Assembly: GCA_013398295.1 (NCBI GenBank)
Contig: VZSF01001212.1
Coordinates: 248,001-312,000, forward strand
DNA: 64,000 nucleotides
Direction of reading: 5' to 3'
DNA from: Chionis minor
Taxonomy: Eukaryota > Chordata > Aves > Charadriiformes > Chionididae
Part shown: positions 38,401 to 50,400 of the stretch, one piece after another
Position numbering within the stretch: the stretch's first letter is position 1
Layout of the letters: every line of letters starts with the position of its first letter
The notes under the pieces: generated by a model
What the model saw: the letters and a program-made list of their open reading frames with translations, nothing else
The model's database searches: none
Told to the model about the DNA's origin: nothing
Position numbers and translations under genes: made by a program

Positions 38401-41400
38401 AGAAACGGAAGGTTAAAAATGACATGAGCAAACATTAAAACATGAGTGCCTGGTTCCAGCCCATAGAGACTTCTACAAAACTGTCTTTGGGACTACACAA
38501 TGTCTGCACTTCCACAGCAAGACTACTCTTACTCACTTGAGATGAACTGACACAGACCCAGCTCTCAGCCAAGAATAGGACCTGTCATTCTTGCACTCAG
38601 TGGCAAGACACACAAAATTTTCCACCTTCTTATACTAACTTCTGGGATACAGAACACAAACAGATCTTTATGAATACCGTGGATCACAGAATCCCAGAAT
38701 GGTAGGGGTTAGAAGTGACCTCTGGAGATCATCTAGTCCAACCCTCCTGCCAAAGCAGGGTCACCTAGAGCAGGTTGCACAGGATGGCATCCTGTGGGTG
38801 GGTTTTGAATATCTTCAGGGTCAGAGACTCCACCACCTCTCTGGGTAGCCTGTGCCAGTGCTCTGCCACCCTCAAAGTAAAAAATTTCCCCCTCATTTTT
38901 AGATGGAAATTTCCTGTGTTCCAGTTTGTGCCCATTGCCCCTTGTCCTATCCCTGGGCACCACTGAAAAAACTCTGGTCCATCCTCTTGACACCCACCCT
39001 TCAGATATTTACAGGCATTGGTGAGATCCCCTCTCAGTCTTCTCTTCTCCAGGCTAGACAGACCCATATCTCTCTGCCTTTCCTCATGAGAGAGGTGTTC
39101 CAGTCCCCTGATCATCTTTGTAGCCCTTCACTGGATTGTCTCCAGTAGTTCCTCGTCTTTCTTGAACTAGGTAGCCCAAACTGGACACAGTACTCCAGAT
39201 GTGGCCTCACCAGGCCAGAGTAGAGGGGGAGGATGACCTCCCTCACCCCTTCGAGCCAGAAGCTCCCATTTTTACCCAGACTGGCACGAAATTTTTCATG
39301 TCCTGCTATTAGCATTTAAAATTTACTGACAGTATAGACTTCACAGACAGAAGGGAAGACGGAAGGGAAGTTCACGCTTCTAGGGAAGCGTAAACTAATT
39401 CTGCAGACTTCCAGCCCAACATTTTACCAGCAAGCGCCAGCAATACTGGATGCTTCCTGCAGCCTCCACACCTTCAGAAACTTATATTCTAAGTTCTAAG
39501 TCTGCCAGATAAATTACAGAGCTCCTGTTGACTTTGAAAAGAAATTTAGATGGACATCCCTGCAACGGAAATTCATCTGAAGTCACAAAACTTTCAGGGA
39601 GTTCAGTGAAAATTCTGGGCAAACACATCATATTTGTACTAACGAAGTAAAAAGTCCCAGGGTACAGGTGCAGCATGGCCAGTCGCCCATGCTGTTACCC
39701 TGCTTGCATGGTCTATGCCACAGCCTGGCCGGGTGACTATAGTGTCTCCGAAAATGCCTGGGATGAGTCCCACAAGGAAAGCTGCATGCAGCCCCTGGTA
39801 TTTACACAGGAGCAGTTTAGCTATTTGGCCACAGATTGCACATGCCAGCTAGTCTGAGGGACAGAGGATGCCTTCTGGCCCATTTTATTTACTAAATTTA
39901 CTACTGTATTCATTAAAACATCAAAATTGTAGTCTCCAGGGTTCAATTGATCTTGATGTTAGCGGTGCTTACATATTTTTTTGTGATTAGAACATTCATG
40001 CTTTCTGTAAAAATGGTAACTGCTCCTCAAACAAGTAAGAGCAGTATTTCCTAAGCACTCAGAATTAATTTAAGTCTGTTGCATGAAGGTCTAACTGCCT
40101 TAGCTAAAGCTGGACCAAATTTGATCACAGTGATGGTCCGCTCACAGGGGGCACTTCTGAAAATCCCACCTAGTGTATTTTGTCATCAGGGTTCAGAAGG
40201 GGAAACTGGGAGCTTTTTAGAACAACTGAGTTTGTAATGAAAGCATTTAGGGAAGAAAAAAAAAAAAAAAGCCAGTCAAAGCGGAAGAAATGAGCTCTTA
40301 GAAGGGAAGCACTCAAAAGAATTTCATACATTGTTATAAGACAGACAAGAAGAATCCATAGTGCTAGGAAGTGGTCAGAGGAATGTGTAACACAAGTGTG
40401 TGTGTGCAGACGTGCACACAGACACCCAGAGTTAGTATAAATATCAAGGAACTAGTCTTAGTTCACTTTGATTGCTGGAATGGTATGTTGTTTCAAGGGC
40501 AACAATTTATCTTTATTAAGCCAGATGAACATCCTTATTGATTATTGACATTCAAGCCAAGTATGCTCAACCTCTTTATAATTCTAACCGCTGATGGCGA
40601 GAGATGTGGAGTTGTAAAATGTATGTCGATAATGGCAACTGGGGGTGGGAGCCAATGCATGGGAGCCGCACTGAAATATTGCCTTTATCCCGTTTCACTC
40701 CATCTGCTCTTAACAGAATTGGCAAGCAGTTCAATAAGCTCAGCTCACTAACTACGGGGCTGGGAATTAAGAAAAAGACCATCTGCACTAAAGCAGTTTA
40801 AAAGTGACACTCTGTTTCAAAGCGTTTATTATTTGAATTACGATAATGTTCAGAAGTTTGAATTAATGCTTTGGCTCTTTGTCTGCCTGGGGCTGTACAT
40901 ACACATTGAGAAACAATTTACACTCTGAGGAAATTCTACTCTGAAGATACGCGTTCGTGGACTTTAAAAAACCCAAACTTTTCAAATAAGAGAGACATAG
41001 CCATAAAACATATTAATAGTCCTCCTTTAACAATACATCATTTTTTAAAGTTCCTTTGCATCAGAAATTAACTGAATATTTTCCTGTTTCAATTTCCATC
41101 TTCATTTCTACAAATTTAGCTGTCTAGCATACTCCTAGCAACTCCCATGCGGATAGATTAGTTCCACTTGGATTTAGGAGGACGTTTTGCCAGGCTATAA
41201 ATCTGTTCAATTCCATTCCACTGATTTAAGCAGAGTCATCCCAGGCTTCCTACAGTATAACAGATCAAAACGTGATTTTTTTAAGTGAACAGTGCCTTTG
41301 GTTTAACACAGAGTTTACGTGTATAGTAATAATGCTGTAGCTGTGAGGTTATGTTATGATTCAACATAACCAGACTATTCCTGTGGTGCCATCTCTGGCA

Positions 41401-44400
41401 CTGAATTTAGTTGCCTGAATTTGAGAATTTTATTTCTTTGTATGTTTAATGTGGGGTCTAGAAAGTGAGCCTTGCTGTTCTCCAAAAATTCAGTGGGGGC
41501 CTGAGCACCTAGTTCTGACAGCTAACCTAGCTCTGCAAAATTGAATGTGGTCTGAATAGCTCCTCAAAAATTTCAATTATTTTTTTCTCCTCCTGGCATT
41601 TCTGAAGTCAAGTAACTCTGCTGATTCTCATGATTTAAAACCTGATGGTTCTGCATGAGCAGGGTCTGCATCCAGCCAAGTTGTCCAGCTGGCCTCCCAA
41701 AATCAATCACTGACACTGTTTTAAGTACCTTAGCTTCTGCCAGAACAGAATCAGCACCCCAGGAATTGGTACAATTCATTTCTAAATCTGAAATCTAAAT
41801 ATAGATACACAGATACGGGTAGAAAGAGAAAACAGCACACAAACTGTTTTAACAGCACGTAAACTATTTTACTTCTGTTTGGGAAAGCAATGCAAGGTTA
41901 ATGAACTGCTGTAGCACACTGGCTTAACTAGATGGTAGAAATGGCAAGAAAATTGCACTGGAGGTTGGGACTGAAAGCACAGGTGATCTGCAGTCTGAGG
42001 TGACGGTAGGCAATAGGGCAGCAAAGGCAGAGCCGCTGGATGTTGTTCGTGACTTCCTGAAGGCAACAGCAGCTCAACTGCAAAGAGGCAACCTTTCCTG
42101 GACACCCCTGCTCACATTCCTTTCCATATTACTATTAGGTAAAAATACTGCAGTGATGCCCCAAAGCCCCAGTATGAATTAGAAACACCCACCCAGCGGT
42201 CATTTTGCCTCTGCTGATTTCAACCTGTCCATTTAGAAAACTTCTTCAATTAGCCCTGCCTTCCCATTACTGGCAATGTCACCAAATACTTGCTCCTCAG
42301 CATTCAGCTCTCAGAAACCTTTGCTGCACATGCTGTACTTACTTCCTGGCTCCTCTTGAGCAAAGAGATGGGAAAAATGATCGGTCCCATTTTCCCCTTC
42401 AACAGCCTTTTGTCCGTGACAGATTTGAAAATGACAGTCCTTCAACTTGTGAACTGACATTTTCAGACAGTGAATTATCACATTTTCCCCTTTCAATGTC
42501 TCAGTGCAACACAAGCACCCAATACTCTCTGCAAGCCTGTATAGGTTACCAACAGCTTGTTAATTTAATTGTCAATGTAATCAACAAAACAATATTACTA
42601 TTGCTGTTTAAATGGACATGGAATCTTGATCTTTTCTTTAATTTTTTTCCCCCCATAACAATTTCTAATAGGCTCACAGTCTCCTTGCCAAATGATTCTT
42701 TGCACAACTGCATTCTAAAAATAGATTGGGGTAAACATCAAGAAGAGCTGTTTCTATAAGGGTAAACTAGACATAAGCTATCCAGGAATTAATCTGGATT
42801 ACAGACAAGAGGAGGTTGCAGAAGAGTGGCATCCTGGAGCAGCGCTCCTGCTTGACCTGTGCGGTGGGGTGAGGGTAGGGTGCAGCCTTGAGGCGTTATA
42901 TTGAGTTTAGGGAAGTCATTATTGATGGTGCTGACGGTCAAGGATGGGTCCAGCTTTAAGACTTTTGTTCCTTTTACTAGTTTCTCTCATTCAGGACATT
43001 AGCCTTGTACCTTAACTCAAATCCTCTAGCAAAGCTGAGGACTGCACCCCAGCTTCGCTCCCCTGCCACGCTTTGGTTTACCTCTCCTCCAGTAGCCAAA
43101 ATCTTCCTCCTTAGCTGCGTTTCTCCAAACTCCTGCGCGTGTAGAGCACCACAATTTGCTTTCTCCTATGCATAAACAGGGACACCACCAGCCACACTGC
43201 CCCAGTCTCGCCTCCTTTCTTTCCTGCTTCCCTTGGAAAACTCACTACAGATTCACTGCAACTTAGTGGAACCATTTGCCCCTCTTCTCCAACGAGATCT
43301 GTCCTGACTGACTCCATGCAGTCCCATATCACTACTGGCAGAGGCTGCATCTCAACAGACCTCCTGCCTCGCACGCACGCATGCACGCATGCACTCACTC
43401 ACTCACAAATGGGAAAACACATTTTTTTCTACTTTTTTCCACGCTTTCAGCAACCAGTGGGGTTATGTGAAAGTTGCCGTGGACAGTTTTTGTTTCAGCT
43501 GCAACTGCACACAGATAAAGAGGGAGGAGCGTGAGCCAGGGCACACAGAACAGATGCAGGAAGCACAGCTGTGCCCACAACCGGGGATTACCTGAAGTCT
43601 CCCTGTGAAACAATATCCTTCTCCTGCTTTCCATGAAAAAGTACAACTGGTGGCATTTGTGATCACAGCACGATGATGGAGGTCCCATATTAGGAAGAAT
43701 TATGTGAAGTACAGACAGGATCTGTCTGTCATTTCTATGCGTTAAGGGTACATTATTCTGATTTCTGGGAGTTTTTAAATCTTTCCACTTGTTTACTCTG
43801 ACAGCATCCTTGTCACACAGTCAACCCCTGTTAACACCACTTTCTACAACAGCATCCAGAGACATACTATTACACACAAAAATGGCCGTGAACAAAACCA
43901 AAAGTGAACTTGGGTCTTGGGGCATCATCGCTTTCAGTTCTGGGCAAGTTTCAGCAAACTGCAAGACATTTTCTGAATGGTCTATAAGCATGCGTGTGGC
44001 TGCATTTTTAATGTCACAAAGAGAAAGAGCTAAATTAATCGAGTCTTCAGCATTCAAATAGCAGCCAAAGGGAGGAGCAGATACAAGGAAGGCACTGGCC
44101 GTGAGACAAGCTATGTGCAGAGCACTCAAAACCAGAGAATATAAACAGATGAGGGTTATGGGGCTCTCGGTCCAAATCAGCCAGTTCCAAAATGACTCCA
44201 TACAACTCTCCCTGGGAAAGCCAGGCCTGTTCACCAAAAGGTGACCTCTACAAAGTGCTCCAGCAGGTGTTTCATCTGCACTGGCTTGCATTGGGCCACA
44301 AGAAATTCTGCCCTTTGGCATCAGGGTGTATCTGAGGACCGCATTAGCACAGCTGCGCGTTGGTAGAGAGACACTCTTCAGGCTCTACACACAAGCTCAT

Positions 44401-47400
44401 GGCTCCATTCATCAGTCATTAGTTAAAATAGCAGGAAATTTCCACTAGTAGAGGGACAGAATCACACAGTGATTCACAGAGCTGGGATGGTCTCTCCGAG
44501 CCCTCCAGCCCAACCCCTGCTCAAAGCGGGGCCAGCACAGAACACAGCCTTGAGTAGTGACAGAATCATAGAATGGTTTAGGTTGGAAGGGACCTTAAAG
44601 ACCACTTTGCTCCAGCCCCCCTGCTATGGTCAGGGACACCTCCCAAAAGACCTGGTTGCTCAAAGCCCCATCCAACCTGGCCTTGAACGCCTCCAGGGAT
44701 GGGGCATCCACCGCTTCTCTGGGCAACCCCTTCCAGTGTCTCACCACCCTCATAGGGAAAAATTTCTTCCCGAGATCTAATCTAAACCTCCCCTCTTCCA
44801 GTTTGAAGCCATTACCCCTCATCCTATCACTACATGCCCTTGTAAAAAGTTCCTCTCCAGATTTCTCGTGGGCCCCTTTCAGATACTGGAAGGCTGCTCT
44901 AAGGTCTCCCTGGAGCCTTATCTTCTCCAGGCTGAACAACCCCACCGAACAACCCCGTGACAGTCACGTCACAAATGTCTTCGAAGAATGGACATCCCAT
45001 GGTCTTGAGGGGGGCAGTTTCAGTGTTTGACTACTGTCATTGTAAAAAGATTTTTCCTAATATTTAATCAGTTTCTTTTCTTGCAGCTCGTATCCATTGC
45101 ACGGTTGCCTCTTGTGATTTGAAGAGTCTGTCTCCATCTTCTCTATCGTCCCCACCAAGAACATGGCTCATATTGACTTTCACTTAGTGTTGTTAGCTGC
45201 TTAATTCCTTAGATCTCCCTCGCAGTTAGCCTTAGGTCCTGAGGGTTATCGATCTGCTATCCAACCTGCTACCTACAGGGCCAAATATTGACACTGCACA
45301 GCGGAGACTCCGTAGTCAAACCTGGGCAGCAAACACTAACCAAGACACCTTAGGAGGCAAGCAGTCACCGAGGTCTGCCTTGGCACCCTCTCCAGGACAC
45401 AATATTTCTGCTGTGATCTGCAGCTAGCACCCTGACCCAACCTTGCCCGGGAGGGCAGAGGTTTTCCCTGGTAACATCAGTACCATCGCTGGTCATGAGG
45501 ACTAGGGATCAGCTGAGAGTTTTCTCAAGACACTCATCTTTGCCATCACTATCTAGACAGGTCTTCTCTAGCCCACAGGACCCAGTGCTGCACTTTGCAT
45601 AACTATAAAAGGAAATTAAGCGATGTCTTCAGCTGAACATCGCAGAGCCAGCTCACCCATGATCTTCTGAGGACAAAACCTTCATCTGCCTTCAATTACT
45701 TCTGATCTTATTCCGGTTTTTGGGTGGGGTTTTTTGTTGTTTTTCTTATTGTTCAGTGAAAACAACACCAAAAACCAGTTGAGTCCTTTTCCAGAAAAAG
45801 AAAATTGGTTTCTTTTACTCCAAGTCAAAAGGTCCAAAATCCACAATTGGGATTCTAGCCTGCCCCAAAACCACAGTTGTCTTATCATTGTGCTCAAAAC
45901 CCCAATTTACTGTGGTAAAACTGTCTAAAAAAATTATACTGAAGTTCTGATCAAAAGAAGAAATTTTCCACAGCTCTGATTGCTCTTCAGAAACTGGAAC
46001 GTGACTGGGACCATTACTAAGTCCTGGAGACACTGGCAGTAGAAGCTCCTGAAGCATTACACCAAACAAACCAGATGTTATCTATTATCTTCCAGAATGG
46101 TGTGCAAATACCAGAATATAAACATTTACACAGGGTAATGGGCAAACCTTTGCCCCGCTCCTACATACCCCAGCTTGCCATTCACCACTTCACAACCTGG
46201 GTGGCTTCCTCAAAAAGCAGGAGACAAGCCACCCCCGCCAGAGGGCAGCTGGCAAGCAGTGGGGCTCTTCCTCCAGCCTTGCTCTGTGAGCAGCACCAAC
46301 GCCGTTTCTCAACAAGAAAAGGAAGGTGGAGCCAAACAAATGCCCTTCAGTGGAGATCCCCCTGCTTTGTGACCAAGCTGAAGTGGACACCAACCCTGAA
46401 AGCCAGGACCATAGGAGCACCATGTGTGGTTCATCTCCTTGGAAGAGGGACGTATCCTTCCTTGACAAGGCGTAAGGGACACTCGAGGCATCAACACCCA
46501 CCTCTCGTCCCCACTGCCACCCTGCTTGCCGTGCCGGCACAGGGGTGAAGCATGGTGGGTAGCAGACTGTAGCACAGGAGCCTGTGCTTTCTGGCAGCAT
46601 CATCACCAGCAGAGCCCAGGGATTTCTGCCTGAAAAAGCTGGGAAGAAGCTACTGTAAGAGAGCTCTGAGCTGCATTAGCCACTCTTGGTTTTCCCAGCA
46701 TCTGCTGCTCAGCTGCCACAGGGTAATCAGGCAGCAGAGGCAGAAATTCCCCAGCTTTCCTTCTAGAAATAAATCACTGTAATAACACAGCTGTACTAAA
46801 CCGAAGCCAAGGAAGCAAGGTAGCAGAGAGAGAATAGGAAAACCACCTAAGAGAATGATGTTTCTGAAGCATGTGAGGTAAGAGCAGATTGTAGAGAGAA
46901 GTTCAAACAGTTTCCTCCCGCTTCAGGTAAATTTGATCAACACTGTATTTCATCTTCTAATTAATAATCAGACAGCTAGGCTGAAGACAAACACTCCTTT
47001 GTACAAATTAATAGCACTGGCCAGTTAACAGTTAGGTGTAGGCTGCCCCTTCCATACTGCAATTGGAAGGAAATAAACTGAAGATTGCATGGAAACAGTA
47101 GTGGCACTTTTTACTCTAATTTAAGGAAAGGAAGAACGGTGCCCTTGAAGCTTTCTGCTGCTGTTCAGTATTCATTTCAGTGAGCTGGCTCTGTTCCTAA
47201 GCCTCTCTGCTTCTCTCGGGCGGGCAGACAAATCACAATGGATGGAGCAGGGCAGGCAGCAGCTCTGAACTCTGGAGGGGTTGTTTAGCACCAGCTGGGG
47301 AATTGGCTCATCTGCAGTAACCTCCTAACGGGGAAAGCTCGTCTTAAGAGATGCTAATGCATGTGGTGGAGTCATCCCAGAATATTTTTAAGAAAATGGC

Positions 47401-50400
47401 TTGAAAATTTTATGTTTGCGCAAAGCAACTTGTTCCACTTTAAACGTTGTTTTCATAAAGTTCTCATATTGGCCAAAATTAAAATAATTATTATTTCTTA
47501 TCCCTCCCCACCCCGAAACTTCGGAATTGACAGTGCATAGAAATATTATGCTTTCTCCCAGGCTCTGGGTTACATGCTGCTGTGGGATAGGTAACTTTTA
47601 AATTCACCAGACCTGTGATCATAGAATCACAGAATCACCTACATTGGGAGGGACACTTAAGATCATCATGCAACCCAAGCTCCAGTGCTTAGAATTTCAA
47701 GCTGCTCTTAATTTTTATGTTCCCTATCACTGGATAGCAGCTGAGTAAAATACCTATGCTATATTTACCTCCACCAAAAGGTATGAATTCTGAGGACTCC
47801 AAGTCTGAAAAAAACCCCAGCAATTATTCTCTAGCTAATTTCACCCTTCCAAAGTACTTATAACCACCAAAATGAGGGGCTACCTGTCTAAAGCGCTGTA
47901 ATGCAGAAGTCAGGTATCCAAATGTGCAGACGTGTTGCTGTAGGCCACCTGAGGCCCGAGACAAAAGCAGTTTTTGGGAAGGTGGGAACTTTTGATCCTT
48001 TGAAATGCAGTGGAGGCAAAGACTGAAGTTCTGTGTTGTTCTCAGAAGGCCACAGAAACAAATATCGTCCTTCTCACCCTGCCTTCCCTGGCTCCCAGAG
48101 ACTGACTGGGAGGTGCTGTACGGAAGCGCTTGCCATAACTGTCAGGGATGGTACGTTCCTGACTGCAAAGATTAAAATGATTTAACCACAGCTTCTACTT
48201 TACCATGAGACAAGCTGAGAGCATTCCTATACCCATCTCAGCATGAAAACAGAAACGCTGGAAATCTAGCACTCGTTCACTAGCCAACCACCAGCAACGT
48301 CAGTACAACTGAAATCAGCCTGCAAGTAGGGGAAAGTATCTGAGAAAAAAAAGAAAAAAAAAAAAAAAGGCATTAGAAACAACTGGCATGAGATGAAGAT
48401 GAAACCATACACATCTTGTAAAGCTCTCTGCAGCATCAGAACCTACAGGTAACTACAAGCTCAGTCCAAACCAGACAGGATTCCAGGAATCACCCTTTTC
48501 TACCAGTGTCGATGGCAAGATTTACTACTTGAGTCTGAAGATACATGTTTCAGGGAATAAATCACTAAATCTGAAATAAGGGGGCCAGTTGTTTCTTTAC
48601 AAAATTTCCTTATGTGGGTGCAATTTATTACTAAATTCACCATAACCTACTACTTTGCTGCAAAGATGCTAATACCACCACACTCAGAAAATGAAAAATT
48701 AATAAAGCAGATGAAAGTCTTTGACCTATCCTCAGTGGAACATTTAGGAGAAAAATGCATTTCAGAGAATGGAGTCAGGCATACATGATTTTCATTTATT
48801 TAACGTGTTGTCATGAGATTTAGGCATCCCCCCTTGCAAGAAACGCTCATTATCAGAGACTAAGAGGTTATCCGTAGCAGCATTAAAAGACTTTTTAAAT
48901 TCTGATGTATGATGATTAACTACCCAGTGTACCAGAAAAAAATGGTTAAACAGAGTCAACAGCATCAAATGTTTCAAGAACAACAAATAAAACGGCAGGA
49001 AACCAGGACAGGCTCATTTATTTTGCCACTAAAAGTGCAGGGAAATGCACATACAGTGGTACCAGCACAAAACAGCACTTCAGAGAAGTGTTGTCAGGGA
49101 AGAAATAGAACACATGTATTCATTTTCCCCATGGCCACTGTCACAGGCAAATGTCTGAGACACAAAGACACTCCATTAAATTCACAAGGCTGCTCCCTTT
49201 TGGCTTGCAAGCATTATAATACCTCACAGCTATGCTGAAATCACAGCTTTGAGTCTTCTCCAGACCTGTGAGCACAGGACTGCACTAAAACACTGCTTGT
49301 GTCTCTGATGATGGAGCTTGTACTCACTCCAAGACTATTTTCCATAGCTCCAGAAACACTGTTAACTAGTACCATGAGTGGTACCCTCACTGCTGCTGGA
49401 TTCCACCCCTTCTAATAATAATCACTCCTCTCATGCCATTAGGTGTTAGCACAGCATCAATACACAGGCAAACACAGAGAGATCACGTTTGAGACTGTAA
49501 ATCCTCTTAGCCAGACCAACCACTTTGCTGCCAGAAAGAGAAGCAACAAGTGTCGTGCAGAGGAGAAACAAGGAATTGTAAAGAGGGACTGGCATTACCT
49601 TTAACTTAAGTAATTTCTTCAGAGCGGACCAGCAGGAGGTCAGTGATTATTCTTGAAAGCAAAGTGTAATGTCAGTGATTATTTTTGAGAATAAAGCGTA
49701 GAGAGTGAAGCTACAACTTAATCCACAGTAAATGCACACAAAGCTCCCTCCCACAAAGCACAGCTGTGTGGGTTCTTTTGTTTGTGGTTACTTTTTCGGG
49801 GTTTTTGTTGTTGTTGATTTTTTTTTTTTTGCCTTTTGAGAGAGAGCACAGTCATCACAGTATAAATGGAAATGGCTGTACTTGCTCCTTTCACTGAAAT
49901 CTCTGGGAGATTCAACTGGGATCAACATCTCTTCCCAGCCTGTGATAGTCTGAAAGACAGGCAGCACCCATTTGGGTACCGGAGGACAACTGAGGATACT
50001 CACGCTCTGAGCAGTCTGACCCACAGTGCAACGCCAGGACTGAGTTTAGGGAGACTCTGAGCTCACTTTCTGTCTCATTTACTAGCTTTCTATTAATGAT
50101 CGCTGCCAAAGCTCAGTCTGCACAGTCAGCTACTAGCCAAAGAAGAAGTCTGAAAATAGCCAGCAAGAAGAGAAAAGTCGCTCAGAAAAAGACGGGAGTG
50201 AGAAATAAAGTGAAATTACTCATATAAAAGCATTGTGCTGAGCACCAGTCAGGAGGACAGGAATAGAACACTCTGACCTATTCTCTGCTTGAAGATTAGC
50301 CCAATACTAAGTAATAATACATTAAATAATGTATTAATACCTACTACATTAAAAATGGAAAGACAAATGTTTTCCCAGGAAACTTTGTTCTGTTGTCTCC

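Noticed and set aside
42205..42759. 184-codon plus-strand frame in the large PLPPR1 intron
   Set aside because: Low-complexity hydrophobic patches and no family resemblance; antisense to the host gene and without splice or poly-A context.
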